Below, piece by piece: positions 33,366 to 42,502 of a stretch of DNA of 64,000 nt (position 1 is the stretch's first letter; each line of letters opens with the position of its first letter). Under the pieces are notes generated by a model. It searched no databases and was not told where the DNA came from. It was given only the letters and a program-made list of their open reading frames with translations. The DNA comes from Winogradskyella vidalii (GTDB taxonomy: Bacteria > Bacteroidota > Bacteroidia > Flavobacteriales > Flavobacteriaceae): the NCBI RefSeq assembly GCF_013403955.1, contig NZ_JABFDG010000001.1:1302001-1366000 (forward strand), in the 5' to 3' direction. The position numbers and the translations under genes were made by a program.

Positions 33366-34271
33366 ATGAAAAACTACAAATACATACTAGTAATAAGCAT
33401 CATAGCAGCAAGTCTTTTTTCATGCGGAAACGGTAGCGGAAAAGCAGACGGCTACGGAAATTTTGAAGCTACAGAAATTACCATTTCAGCAGAAAATAAC
33501 GGTAAATTAATGCAGTTTAATGTTGATGAAGGTGATGTGTTAGAAAAAGACCAATTTATAGGATACATAGATACTATTCCTTTGTCTCTAAAACGCGAAC
33601 AATTAGAGGTTTCAAAAGCCGTAATTAGTTCAAAATCTAAAGGGGTTTTGTCTCAAATCAGTGTGTTGAATTCTAGATTGAAAACAGCACAAACTAATAA
33701 AACAAGAATAGAAAACCTGATTGAAGACAATGCAGGAACACAAAAGCAATTCGATGATGTTTCTGGAGAAATTGAGGTGTTAAAAAATCAAATTAGAAGT
33801 GTAGAAATTCAAAATGCACCTGTTGTAAATGAATTAAAATCTATTGATGTACAACTCAAACAAATTGATGACCAAATTGAAAAAAGTAAAATTATAAATC
33901 CCCAAAATGGAACTGTTTTAACAAAATATGTAGAACCCAATGAAATTACGGCTTTTGGAAAACCGCTGTACAAAATAGCAGATTTAAACATCATGGAGTT
34001 GCGTGTTTACATCAGCGAAACTCAATTAGGAACGATTAAAATAGGTGAAGAAGTGACTGTTAAAATAGATGATATAGATTCTATGAAATCTTATAAAGGT
34101 AAGATTAGTTGGATTGCTTCTGAAGCCGAATTTACACCTAAAATTATTCAAACTAAAGAAGAACGGGTGGCCTTGGTATATGCGGTAAAAGTGAATGTAG
34201 AAAACGATGGCAGTTTAAAAATTGGCATGCCTGCTGAAATGTGGTTAAATACTTCAGAAGAAAAAGAATAA
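33366..34271 (+). CDS. HlyD-family membrane-fusion protein (YbhG-like)
   Basis: A 301-residue lipoprotein (lipobox SLFSC, C20). A lipoyl/barrel-sandwich half-motif (ENNGKLMQFNVDEGDVLEKDQFIGYIDT, about 47-75) and its partner (IINPQNGTVLTKYVEPNEITAFGKPLYKIADL, about 178-210) flank a coiled-coil hairpin (about 80-170), followed by a beta-barrel domain. It bridges the inner-membrane ABC transporter and the TolC duct. The order TetR, TolC, HlyD, ABC ATPases, two permeases is that of YbhGFSR-type exporters. Confidence 0.9.
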   Translation: MKNYKYILVISIIAASLFSCGNGSGKADGYGNFEATEITISAENNGKLMQFNVDEGDVLEKDQFIGYIDTIPLSLKREQLEVSKAVISSKSKGVLSQISVLNSRLKTAQTNKTRIENLIEDNAGTQKQFDDVSGEIEVLKNQIRSVEIQNAPVVNELKSIDVQLKQIDDQIEKSKIINPQNGTVLTKYVEPNEITAFGKPLYKIADLNIMELRVYISETQLGTIKIGEEVTVKIDDIDSMKSYKGKISWIASEAEFTPKIIQTKEERVALVYAVKVNVENDGSLKIGMPAEMWLNTSEEKE

Positions 34272-34394
34272 GAGTTTTATCACTTAAATAATAGTTGTAA
34301 TCAAGAGCTTCAATTAGACTAATATATTGAGGCTACGAGTATAATCTATTAAGAAGAGAAAAATAATAATAAGAATATAAAAGCATACTATATT

Positions 34395-34853
34395 ATGGAA
34401 AAACATACTTACAACGTTAATGTAAACTGGTTAGAAGAGCGTAAAGGGACTATGTGTTCACCAGAATTAAATAATAATGAAGCAAATGAAAGCAACTGTA
34501 TAGAAGTTGCAACACCACCAGAATTTCCTGGAGGGATGAAACACATTTGGTCACCAGAACATTTATTTACAGCAGCTGTGAGCAGTTGTTTAATGACCAC
34601 ATTTTTGGCGATAGCTGAATTTTCAAAATTAGAATATGTGAGTTTTAAATGTGATTCTAAAGGTGTTTTAGAAAAAGTGAATGGTAAGTTCGTGATGAGC
34701 GAAGTATTATTATTTCCTGAAGTCGTAATTACAGATGAATCTAAAAGAGCACGAACCGAACGTATTCTTCAAAAGGCAGAAAAAGCGTGTTTAATTTCCA
34801 ATTCTATTACTTCTAAAATCACTATGGAAACAAAAATCGTGGTAAATAACTAG
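34395..34853 (+). CDS. OsmC-family peroxidase
   Basis: A 152-residue cytoplasmic protein of the OsmC/Ohr family. The two catalytic cysteines are visible in VSSCLMTTF (about residues 63-71) and KACLISNSI (about 133-141), and SPEHLFTAAVSSC is the conserved entry to the first one. These enzymes reduce organic hydroperoxides and also act on persulfides. It is embedded between the HlyD and ABC ATPase genes, 6 bases before the latter, an unusual place for OsmC, suggesting that the operon responds to electrophilic or oxidising compounds. Confidence 0.88.
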   Translation: MEKHTYNVNVNWLEERKGTMCSPELNNNEANESNCIEVATPPEFPGGMKHIWSPEHLFTAAVSSCLMTTFLAIAEFSKLEYVSFKCDSKGVLEKVNGKFVMSEVLLFPEVVITDESKRARTERILQKAEKACLISNSITSKITMETKIVVNN

Positions 34854-34859
34854 AACATA

Positions 34860-35762
34860 ATGAGCATTATAGTTTCTAACATATCAAAATCTTTTAAAAA
34901 GGTAAAGGCATTGCAAAATATTTCTTTTGATGTCAATGAAGGTGAGCTTTTTGGTCTTATTGGTCCAGATGGTGCTGGTAAAACCACCTTGTTTCGTGTT
35001 TTAACCACCTTGTTAATTGCTAATGAAGGGGCAGCAACGGTTGCCGGGTTTGATGTGTTAACAGAGTACAAAAAGATTAGGGATAATGTAGGCTATATGC
35101 CAGGGAAATTTTCTTTATATCAAGACTTAACCATTGAGGAAAATTTAGATTTCTTCGCCACTATTTTCGGGACAACTATTGAAGAAAATTACGATTTAAT
35201 AAAAGATATATACGTTCAGATAGCCCCTTTTAAAGACAGAAGAGCAGGGGAATTATCGGGAGGAATGAAACAAAAATTAGCACTCTGTTGTGCTTTGATT
35301 CATAAACCTAAAGTCTTGTTTTTAGATGAGCCTACAACGGGTGTTGACCCTGTTTCTAGAAAAGAATTTTGGGATATGTTAAAGCGATTGCAACAAAAAG
35401 GCATCACTATTTTAGTCTCTACACCTTATATGGATGAAGCTGCATTGTGTGATAGAATTGCGTTAATTCAAGATGGGAAAATTTTAGAAATTGACACACC
35501 AGAAGCTATTGTAAAACATTACCCAAAACAAATTTATAACGTACGTGCTAATAATATGTATCAACTTATTAATAGTTTAAATGACTATAAGTATAATCAT
35601 AGTGTTTATCCATTTGGCGAATTTGTACACTATAGCGATAGTAGAATAGATTTTAATCCAGAAGAATTAAAAACGTATTTAGAATCTAAAAAGTTATTAA
35701 ACATAGAAATTGAAAAAACACAAGCCACCATTGAAGATACCTTTATGGAATTAGCGAAGTGA
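34860..35762 (+). CDS. ABC transporter ATPase, drug-export type (first of two)
   Basis: A 300-residue ATP-binding subunit. Walker A is GPDGAGKTT (about 36-44), the signature motif is LSGGMKQKLAL (about 130-140), and Walker B is VLFLDEPTTGVDP. The C-terminal ~80 residues are an extension typical of ABC-2 type drug exporters. Together with the second ATPase (35875) it corresponds to the two halves of YbhF, which is a tandem ATPase in Escherichia coli. It starts 6 bases after the OsmC gene. Confidence 0.93.
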   Translation: MSIIVSNISKSFKKVKALQNISFDVNEGELFGLIGPDGAGKTTLFRVLTTLLIANEGAATVAGFDVLTEYKKIRDNVGYMPGKFSLYQDLTIEENLDFFATIFGTTIEENYDLIKDIYVQIAPFKDRRAGELSGGMKQKLALCCALIHKPKVLFLDEPTTGVDPVSRKEFWDMLKRLQQKGITILVSTPYMDEAALCDRIALIQDGKILEIDTPEAIVKHYPKQIYNVRANNMYQLINSLNDYKYNHSVYPFGEFVHYSDSRIDFNPEELKTYLESKKLLNIEIEKTQATIEDTFMELAK

Positions 35763-35798
35763 TTTTTTATTAGACCTTTCAGGTTTCTAAACAAGTAT

Positions 35799-35826
35799 CC
35801 TACAAGGTTTTCAAATACCTTGTAGG
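35799..35826. repeat. Palindromic intergenic repeat
   Basis: A 10-bp perfect inverted repeat (CCTACAAGGT / ACCTTGTAGG) with an 8-base loop lies between the two ABC ATPase genes. A related palindrome is at 48438-48465. The flanking ACCTTTCAGGT (near 35774) recurs near 52266. These are copies of a dispersed intergenic palindrome family. Confidence 0.6.
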
Positions 35827-35874
35827 TATAAAAGTAAAAACGAAAATAGATTCCCACTTTCGGGGGACATAAAT

Positions 35875-36603
35875 ATGAACACAAACAAAGTCATACAAGT
35901 AGAAGGGTTAACCAAAATGTTTGGCGATTTTGCAGCTGTAAACGCCATCACTTTTGATGTAGAAAAAGGTGAGATTTTCGGATTCTTAGGTGCTAATGGT
36001 GCTGGGAAAACTACCGCGATGAAAATGCTCATTGGTATTTCTAATCCAACATCAGGAAAAGCAAATGTAGCTGGTTTTGATGTCTTTAAAAATGCTGAAG
36101 CCATCAAAAAAAGCATTGGTTATATGAGTCAGAAATTTGCCTTGTATGACGATTTAACGGTTAAAGAAAACATCTCTTTTTTCGGTGGTATTTATGGTTT
36201 GTCTAGAAAACGAATCAAAAAAAAATCAGAAATTTTAATCGAAGAATTAGGATTGGAGGATGTAGCCAATAAGTTAGTTGGTTCTTTACCATTGGGTTGG
36301 AAACAAAAATTATCTTTTTCGGTGTCCTTATTACACGATCCTAAAATTGTGTTTTTAGATGAACCCACAGGTGGTGTAGATCCCATAACAAGACGTCAGT
36401 TTTGGGAAATGATTTATAAAGCAGCCCATCAAGGCACAACCGTATTTGTAACTACTCATTATATGGATGAAGCCGAATATTGCGATAGAGTTTCGATTAT
36501 GGTTAACGGAAAAATTGAAGCCTTAGATACCCCAAAAAAATTAAAAGAACAGTTTAAAGTTGATCATATGAATGATGTGTTTTTGAAACTAGCTAGGGGA
36601 TGA
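35875..36603 (+). CDS. ABC transporter ATPase, drug-export type (second of two)
   Basis: A 242-residue ATP-binding subunit. Walker A is GANGAGKTT (about 40-48), Walker B is VFLDEPTGGVDP, and the H-loop is VTTHYMDEAEYCD. The signature motif LSGGQ is degenerate (GSLPLGWKQKLSF), so its ATP site may be asymmetric, as in many heterodimeric exporters. It pairs with the 34860 ATPase and the two ABC-2 permeases. Confidence 0.92.
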   Translation: MNTNKVIQVEGLTKMFGDFAAVNAITFDVEKGEIFGFLGANGAGKTTAMKMLIGISNPTSGKANVAGFDVFKNAEAIKKSIGYMSQKFALYDDLTVKENISFFGGIYGLSRKRIKKKSEILIEELGLEDVANKLVGSLPLGWKQKLSFSVSLLHDPKIVFLDEPTGGVDPITRRQFWEMIYKAAHQGTTVFVTTHYMDEAEYCDRVSIMVNGKIEALDTPKKLKEQFKVDHMNDVFLKLARG

Positions 36604-36692
36604 ATTGTTTTCCACAGATTTTTACAGTTTTACGAAATAAAAATTTTCGTAATCATGATAATAGAAATCTGCGGGAGATATGAAGTATTAAC
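36604..36692. repeat. Intergenic repeat with inner hairpin
   Basis: The spacer holds CCACAGATTTTTACAG and, at its end, ATCTGCGGGAGA, with an inner inverted repeat (TTACGAAA / TTTCGTAA). It is related to the repeat at 33241-33345. Confidence 0.45.
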
Positions 36693-36725
36693 AATTAAAA
36701 GATTCCTGCTTTTTAGGAATATGAT

Positions 36726-37832
36726 ATGAAAAGATTTATAGGTTTTATAAAAAAAGAATTTTACCATATTTTTAGAGATAGACGCTCGTTGTTTATCCTT
36801 TTCGGTATGCCAATAGCTCAAATAATGCTCTTCGGTTTTGCTATAACTAATGAAATTAACAATGTAGATATAGCCATTTTAGACCATTCAAAAGATGCTA
36901 CAACCGAAGCAATTATCAATAAAATCTCAAACTCAAAATATTTTAGTGTCAAACAGTTTTTAGACCAAGAATCAGATATAGAAGCTGTTTTCAAAAAAGG
37001 AAAAGTAAAAGCAGTCTTAAATTTTGAAAACGATTTTAGTAAAAATCTAATTAAAGACCACAACGCAAAAATACAGATATTAACTGATGCTACAGACCCC
37101 AATACCGCTAATAGCATAAGTAATTATATAAATGCAATTCTTTCACAATACCAAAAAGAATTAAATAAAGATAGTAATGTTGCTTACCAAGTTATTCCAC
37201 AAAGCCGAATGGTTTATAATCCTGAACTCAAAAGTGTGTATATGTTTGTTCCAGGCGTTATGACCGTAATTTTAATGTTGGTATCTGCAATGATGACTTC
37301 CATTTCTATTACTCGCGAAAAAGAATTAGGAACCATGGAAATCTTACTAGTATCACCACTCAAACCAATTCAAGTTATAATAGGGAAGGTGTTTCCTTAT
37401 ATTTTTCTGTCTATTATTAACGCTATTGTTATTGTACTACTGAGTATTTTTATTTTTAAAATGCCCATTCAAGGTAGTTTGGTTTTACTAGCATTAGAAA
37501 GCGTGCTGTTTATTATTACAGCATTGGCTTTAGGAATATTAATTTCTACCGTTTCTGCAACACAACAAACTGCAATGATGATTTCATTAATGGGGCTCAT
37601 GCTTCCTGTGATTCTATTATCAGGTTTTATTTTTCCAATTTCAAGTATGCCATTACCATTACAAGTTATAAGTAATATTATTCCTGCTAAATGGTTTAAT
37701 ATTATTATCAAAGCCATTATGCTTAAAGGTGTTGGTATTCAATATATATGGAAAGAAACCTTAATTTTAATAGGTATGTCACTCTTTTTTATAGCGGTAA
37801 GTGTAAAAAAATACAAAATTAGACTGGAGTAA
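36726..37832 (+). CDS. ABC-2 type permease (YbhS-like)
   Basis: A 368-residue inner-membrane protein. One N-terminal helix (about 22-42) is followed by a ~130-residue periplasmic loop and five C-terminal helices (about 170-365), the ABC-2 fold. The conserved stretch SITREKELGTMEILLVSPLKPIQVIIGK (about 196-223) is the coupling region that contacts the ATPase. It shares its last base with the start of the second permease (TAATG overlap), so the two form a heterodimer made in fixed ratio. Confidence 0.92.
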   Translation: MKRFIGFIKKEFYHIFRDRRSLFILFGMPIAQIMLFGFAITNEINNVDIAILDHSKDATTEAIINKISNSKYFSVKQFLDQESDIEAVFKKGKVKAVLNFENDFSKNLIKDHNAKIQILTDATDPNTANSISNYINAILSQYQKELNKDSNVAYQVIPQSRMVYNPELKSVYMFVPGVMTVILMLVSAMMTSISITREKELGTMEILLVSPLKPIQVIIGKVFPYIFLSIINAIVIVLLSIFIFKMPIQGSLVLLALESVLFIITALALGILISTVSATQQTAMMISLMGLMLPVILLSGFIFPISSMPLPLQVISNIIPAKWFNIIIKAIMLKGVGIQYIWKETLILIGMSLFFIAVSVKKYKIRLE

Positions 37833-38953
37833 TGAAGACCATCCTATACATTATACAAAAGGAATTTAAGCAAATTTTTAGAAATAAAGGCATGCTTCCT
37901 ATCATTTTTGTAATGCCCATCTTACAACTCGTTATATTATCGAATGCCGCCACCTTTGAAGTTAAGAACATTAAATTTGGTTATATTGATAACGACAATA
38001 CCTCCACATCTAGAGCTTTAATTGAAAAATTTACCGCCTCTACTTATTTTAATGTATTATCCGATTTTAATTCCGAAGTAGAAGCAAGTTCAGCCATGCT
38101 AAAAGGGGATATTGATGTTGTTTTAGATATTCCACAAAATTTTAATCATAATTTACAAAAAGAGAAATACAACAATTTAGGCATTACTATAAATGCGATA
38201 GATGGCGCAGCAGCAGGTGTAGAAAATGTGTATGTAACTCAAATTATAAAACGTTTTAATAAAGATTTAAAAGTTGATTTATTACAGGTTTCAGACCAAC
38301 AAATACAAACAGTTACTATAGAAAGTATTCCCTTATTTTGGTTTAATAAAACATTAAATTATAAAACCTATATGGTGCCTGGTATATTGGTTTTACTAGT
38401 TACGATGATTACATTATTTCTTTCAGGAATGAATATTGTACGCGAAAAAGAAATAGGAACTTTAGAACAAATTAACGTGACCCCAATTAAAAAAAGTCAG
38501 TTTATTATTGGAAAGCTTTTTCCTTTTTGGATTATTGGTTTAGGGTTATTAACTATAGGATTAACTTTAGCTAGACTCATATTTAATGTGCCAATGTTAG
38601 GTAGTTTAGGATTGATGTATCTCTATACATCTATTTATATTTTGGTGATTTTAGGCATCGGTTTATTTATTTCAAACTTTACAGATACACAACAACAAGC
38701 CATGTTTATTTCTTGGTTTTTTGTCGTTATTTTTATCTTAATGAGTGGGTTATTTACGCCAATTGAAAGTATGCCGTATTGGGCACAAAAAGTCACAGAA
38801 TTTAATCCAGTAAAGCACTTTGTAGAAGTGATGCGTATGATAATGCTTAAAGGTTCTAACCTTAATGACATAGGTCCTCAACTCTTAAAAACTGCACTTT
38901 ATGCGTTTATTATGAATGGTTTAGCGGTGTGGAGTTATAAGAAAACCAATTAA
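37832..38953 (+). CDS. ABC-2 type permease (YbhR-like)
   Basis: A 373-residue paralogue of the preceding permease with the same layout: helix near 20-40, large periplasmic loop, and five C-terminal helices. The coupling motif is NIVREKEIGTLEQINVTPIKKSQFIIGKL (about 203-231). It is the last gene of the TetR-controlled efflux operon; no terminator hairpin is evident before the SQR promoter. Confidence 0.92.
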   Translation: MKTILYIIQKEFKQIFRNKGMLPIIFVMPILQLVILSNAATFEVKNIKFGYIDNDNTSTSRALIEKFTASTYFNVLSDFNSEVEASSAMLKGDIDVVLDIPQNFNHNLQKEKYNNLGITINAIDGAAAGVENVYVTQIIKRFNKDLKVDLLQVSDQQIQTVTIESIPLFWFNKTLNYKTYMVPGILVLLVTMITLFLSGMNIVREKEIGTLEQINVTPIKKSQFIIGKLFPFWIIGLGLLTIGLTLARLIFNVPMLGSLGLMYLYTSIYILVILGIGLFISNFTDTQQQAMFISWFFVVIFILMSGLFTPIESMPYWAQKVTEFNPVKHFVEVMRMIMLKGSNLNDIGPQLLKTALYAFIMNGLAVWSYKKTN

Positions 38954-38961
38954 AAAGTTTG

Positions 38962-39006
38962 TGTAACAATAGTTACGGTTTACTATAATCTAAATGACAA
39001 CCTTTG
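38962..39006 (+). promoter_or_regulatory. CRP/FNR-type operator (site 6) and -7-like box, SQR gene
   Basis: TGTAAC-AATA-GTTACG (38962-38977) lies 21 bp before AACCTTTG (38999-39006), a -7 box with one mismatch. The predicted start near 39010 leaves a leader of about 97 bases before the SQR start codon. Confidence 0.65.
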
Positions 39007-39106
39007 TTGTATAATTTAGGCTTTAAGGTACTTTTTTATTCCTACTGATTCACATCATTTTATAGCCTATTTTTTAATCTAAATTCACCAAAACAAAACA
39101 TAAGTA

Positions 39107-40564
39107 ATGTCTAAAATTGTCATTTTAGGAGCAGGTATTTCTGGTCATGTTGCAGCAGCACATTTACGAAGAAAATTGTCTAAAGAACACGACGTTGTTG
39201 TTGTGTCTCCTAACAGTAATTACCAATGGATTCCATCTAATATTTGGGTTGGTATTGGTCGAATGAAATCCGAAAAAATATTGTTTCCGTTAGCACCATT
39301 ATATAAAAAGAAGAGGATTGGTTTTAAGCAGGCTAAAGCCATTTCATTTCATCCTGAAGGTGATAAAACCGAACAAAAACCCTATGTCTTATCAGAATAT
39401 GTTGTTGGTGCTAATAAAGGGCAACAAGAAAAAGTCACCTACGACTACTTAATTAATGCCACAGGACCAAAATTGAATTTTGAAGCTACTGAAGGCTTAA
39501 TTCCTGGAGAAAACAAAACCTATTCTGTTTGTACGTATACCCATGCCGAACACGCCTGGAAAGGTTTAAACGATGTTATTCAACAAATGAAAGCTGGTAA
39601 GAAAATCAAAATCTTGATTGGTACAGGTCATGCCAAATCCACTTGCCAAGGTGCTGCTTTTGAATATATTCTTAATGTTGAACAAGAGCTTCGTAATCAC
39701 AATGTTCGTGATATGGCTGAAATTACTTGGATTGCAAATGAACACGAATTAGGTGACTTTGGAATGGATGGTGTTTTGATGAGCTACAACGATATGATTA
39801 TGAAATCGAGTGAGTTGGTTGAAATGATTTTTGAAGATCGAGGCATTAAATGGATTATTGAAGCAGGCGTTAATAAAATTGAAGATGGTGTAGCGCATTA
39901 CGAAACTTTGGATGGTGAATACAAAACGGAACCCTATGATTTTGCGATGTTAATTCCGGCATTTTCAGGACATGGTTTTAAAGCTTATGACAAAAACGAA
40001 AATGATATCACTGAAAAACTTTTCAAAGGGTTCATGATTGTAGATGCCGATTATACGCCAAAACCTTATGAGGAGTGGACGGTACAAGATTGGCCAGAAA
40101 CCTATCAGAACCCGAGTTATAAAAATATATATGCACCTGGAATTGCCTTTGCGCCACCACATGCGATTTCTAAACCTCGCAAAAGTAAAAACGGAACCGA
40201 TATTTCACCTGCGCCACCTAGAACAGGAATGCCTTCAGGTATCACAGCTAAATTAGTTGCCGAAAACATCATTGATACAATTAAAAATGGTAAAGATTCC
40301 GTAGAACATAAAGGTTCATTAGGAAATATGGGTGCTGCTTGTATCGCTTCTGCAGGATTTGGATTTTGGAAAGGTAGTGGAGTTAGTATTACGACGTTTC
40401 CTATAGTTCCAGATTTTAAAACCTATCCGGATTCTCATGGTAGACATTTAGGAAAAACATTTGGTTCTATTGGTTTAGCAGGCCACTGGCTTAAGCTAAT
40501 GTTACACTATGCGTTTATTTATAAAGCAAAAATGAAACCATTTTGGTGGTTGATTCCGGAATAG
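39107..40564 (+). CDS. sqr: Sulfide:quinone oxidoreductase-type FAD protein
   Basis: A 485-residue flavoprotein of the SQR family. IVILGAGISGHVAAAHL (4-20) is the FAD-binding GxGxxG, YDYLINATGP the second dinucleotide-fold motif, and PAPPRTGMPSGITAKLVAENI the late FAD motif. Cysteines in YSVCTYTH (about 145), STCQGAA (about 184) and AACIASAG (about 413) are placed as in SQRs that use two or three cysteines. It oxidises sulfide to sulfane sulfur and reduces quinone at the inner membrane. The C terminus ends amphipathic (FWWLIPE), suited to membrane binding. Operator site 6 links it to the sulfur regulon. Confidence 0.88.
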   Translation: MSKIVILGAGISGHVAAAHLRRKLSKEHDVVVVSPNSNYQWIPSNIWVGIGRMKSEKILFPLAPLYKKKRIGFKQAKAISFHPEGDKTEQKPYVLSEYVVGANKGQQEKVTYDYLINATGPKLNFEATEGLIPGENKTYSVCTYTHAEHAWKGLNDVIQQMKAGKKIKILIGTGHAKSTCQGAAFEYILNVEQELRNHNVRDMAEITWIANEHELGDFGMDGVLMSYNDMIMKSSELVEMIFEDRGIKWIIEAGVNKIEDGVAHYETLDGEYKTEPYDFAMLIPAFSGHGFKAYDKNENDITEKLFKGFMIVDADYTPKPYEEWTVQDWPETYQNPSYKNIYAPGIAFAPPHAISKPRKSKNGTDISPAPPRTGMPSGITAKLVAENIIDTIKNGKDSVEHKGSLGNMGAACIASAGFGFWKGSGVSITTFPIVPDFKTYPDSHGRHLGKTFGSIGLAGHWLKLMLHYAFIYKAKMKPFWWLIPE

Positions 40565-40596
40565 GAATCAAACTTAAAAAAGTTGATTCCGGAATA
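40549..40596 (+). repeat. Direct repeat and hairpin at the end of the SQR gene
   Basis: GTTGATTCCGGAATA occurs at 40549-40563, covering the last SQR codons, and again at 40582-40596, 33 bases later. The second copy also pairs with the sequence right after the stop codon (GGAATCAA 40564-40571 with TTGATTCC 40583-40590) to form a hairpin without a T tract. Confidence 0.55.
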
Positions 40597-40600
40597 AATA

Positions 40601-40627
40601 AGTGCTCAGTCATAGTATTCAGTAAAC
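40601..40627. repeat. Dispersed intergenic repeat copy
   Basis: AGTGCTCAGTCATAGTATTC followed by AGTA resembles AGTGCTTAGTCACAGTTTGC followed by AGTA at 48414-48437. These are two copies of a short dispersed intergenic repeat. Confidence 0.4.
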
Positions 40628-40655
40628 TAAAAATTAGTATAAAAATTAAAATATC

Positions 40656-40790
40656 ATGAAAAGAATATCACCAAGAATGCGATTTAGAATGATGAATCCT
40701 GTTCTGCAGTTTTTCAAGTTTATAATTCTAAGCATAAAAATAATGGTTATCGTCGCTGGTGGACATGGCGGCACAAGAAAAGTTAACTGA
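40656..40790 (+). CDS. Candidate small protein with GHGGTR motif
   Basis: A 44-codon ORF beginning MKRISPRMRFRMMNP. It is strongly basic at the N terminus, has one hydrophobic helix (about 16-35, VLQFFKFIILSIKIMVIV) and ends in AGGHGGTRKVN. The stop codon lies in the stem of a terminator-like hairpin, as expected for a real short gene. I do not recognise the family, though a basic-helix-GHGGTR layout looks like a designed membrane peptide rather than noise. It follows the SQR gene by 91 bases. Confidence 0.5.
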   Translation: MKRISPRMRFRMMNPVLQFFKFIILSIKIMVIVAGGHGGTRKVN

Positions 40791-40809
40791 TGTGGTTGTC
40801 AGTTTTTTT
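40785..40809 (+). terminator. Short rho-independent terminator
   Basis: A 6-bp stem (AACTGA / TCAGTT) with an 8-base loop runs into seven T's, at the stop codon of the 44-codon ORF. A second, weaker hairpin (AGAAGCATTC 40822-40831 with GGATGCTTCT 40842-40851) follows. Confidence 0.6.
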
Positions 40810-40908
40810 GGTTGGTTAGCGAGAAGCATTCGTTTTATAATGGATGCTTCTTCTTTAATTCTAATTTCTATTCGTAAAATAGAATAGCTTTATCTAAATT
40901 TTAAAATA

Positions 40909-42492
40909 TTACACCAAATCCATATTGTAAAATCCACCACAGTTTTCTTTTCGTTTTTTTGAAAATTTAGTAATTAAATAAGCGGTTATAATTAGGTTTC
41001 GTAACTCACATAATTCCGAAGATAATTCCGAATGGTCATACAATCGTTTATTGTCCTTGTGAAGAACTCGTAAACGTTTTTCAGCACGCAATAAACGTTC
41101 GTTAGAGCGTACAATTCCTACATAATTACTCATTATAGTTTTAACTTCATTTTTGTCGTGCGTAATTAAAATATTTTCCATGTTTTTAATCACACCGCTA
41201 TCATTCCATTCCGGGATTCCTTTTGGCATGGCGACCTTGTTAAATTTTTTATTTACATGCAAATAAGCGCGGTGCGCATAGACTAATCCTTCTAGTAAAG
41301 AATTTGAAGCTAGTCGATTGCCACCGTGTAAACCTGTTCGGGTCACCTCACCACAAGCATATAGGTTTTTGATAGAGGTTCTGCCATTTTTACTCACTTT
41401 AACACCACCACAGATGTAGTGAGATGCTGGTAAAACTGGTATGTAGTCTTTTCTAATGTCAATACCAAGCGAAGCACATTTTTCAGTGATGTTAGGGAAG
41501 TGCGTTTTGAATTTTTCGTAATCTAAATGGGAGCAATCTAAGTACACGTGAGGCGAACCGCTTTTCTTTAATTCGTTATCAATCGCTCTAGCTACAATAT
41601 CTCGCGATGCTAATTCTTCGCGTTTATCATAGTTGTGCATAAATGCTTTTCCCTCAATAGTTTTTAATTTGGCTCCAAAACCTCTAACTGCTTCCGAAAT
41701 TAAAAAAGCAGGATATTCCCCAGGATTATACAAGGCTGTTGGGTGAAATTGAATAAATTCTACATCTGCAATTTCAGCTTTTGCTCTATAAGCCATAGCT
41801 AAACCATCACCTGTTGCTACTTCCGGATTTGTAGTCGTTTCGTATACTTGGCCGTTACCTCCCGAAGCTAACATGGTAAATTTGCTTACAAAGGTTTTTA
41901 CAACCGATTTCTTTTCATCCAAGACATAAGCTCCAAAGCAAGATATTTTGGTATGGCGCTTTGTTTTGGTTTTTTTAGCTTGATGTTCTGTAATAAAATC
42001 AATAGCATAATGGTGCTCTAGAAATTCAATATTAGGCTGTGCATTGACTTGAGCAATTAAAGCCCGTTCAATTTCAGCACCAGTCACATCGGTATGATGT
42101 AAAATACGGTTTTGTGAATGGCCACCTTCACGACCTAAATCGTATTCCCCTGCATCATTTTTATCAAATTTGGTTCCCCAATCAATTAATTCTTGTAGAC
42201 GTTCTGGAGCGTGTTTTACCACCATTCTTACCACTTTTTCATCGCACAAGCCATCACCGGCAATTAATGTGTCTTGTATGTGCTGTTCAAAACTATCGAT
42301 TGTTTTGTCATAAACGGTTGCAATACCACCTTGTGCATACTTGGTGTTGGATTCTGTTTTTTCGTCTTTAGTGACAATGATGACTTTAGAATCTTTATAT
42401 TGAATTGCTATTTTTAAGGCAAAAGTTAGGCCTGAAACACCAGAACCAATAACTAAAAAATCGGATTCTATTATTTTTTTTTCACTTACCAT
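40909..42492 (-). CDS. nadB: L-aspartate oxidase
   Basis: A 527-residue FAD enzyme oxidising L-aspartate to iminoaspartate, the first step of de novo NAD synthesis. FLVIGSGVSGLTFALKIA (12-29) binds FAD. TKYAQGGIATV, HSQNRILHHTDVTG, FIQFHPTALY and RGFGAKL are the succinate-dehydrogenase/NadB family motifs, and YACGEVTRTGLHGGNRLASNSLLEGLVYAHRA near 370-400 is the distinctive C-terminal FAD motif. It lies 10 bases behind nadA and forms an operon with it. Confidence 0.95.
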   Translation of the reverse strand: MVSEKKIIESDFLVIGSGVSGLTFALKIAIQYKDSKVIIVTKDEKTESNTKYAQGGIATVYDKTIDSFEQHIQDTLIAGDGLCDEKVVRMVVKHAPERLQELIDWGTKFDKNDAGEYDLGREGGHSQNRILHHTDVTGAEIERALIAQVNAQPNIEFLEHHYAIDFITEHQAKKTKTKRHTKISCFGAYVLDEKKSVVKTFVSKFTMLASGGNGQVYETTTNPEVATGDGLAMAYRAKAEIADVEFIQFHPTALYNPGEYPAFLISEAVRGFGAKLKTIEGKAFMHNYDKREELASRDIVARAIDNELKKSGSPHVYLDCSHLDYEKFKTHFPNITEKCASLGIDIRKDYIPVLPASHYICGGVKVSKNGRTSIKNLYACGEVTRTGLHGGNRLASNSLLEGLVYAHRAYLHVNKKFNKVAMPKGIPEWNDSGVIKNMENILITHDKNEVKTIMSNYVGIVRSNERLLRAEKRLRVLHKDNKRLYDHSELSSELCELRNLIITAYLITKFSKKRKENCGGFYNMDLV

Positions 42493-42502
42493 GTCGTCGT
42501 AT

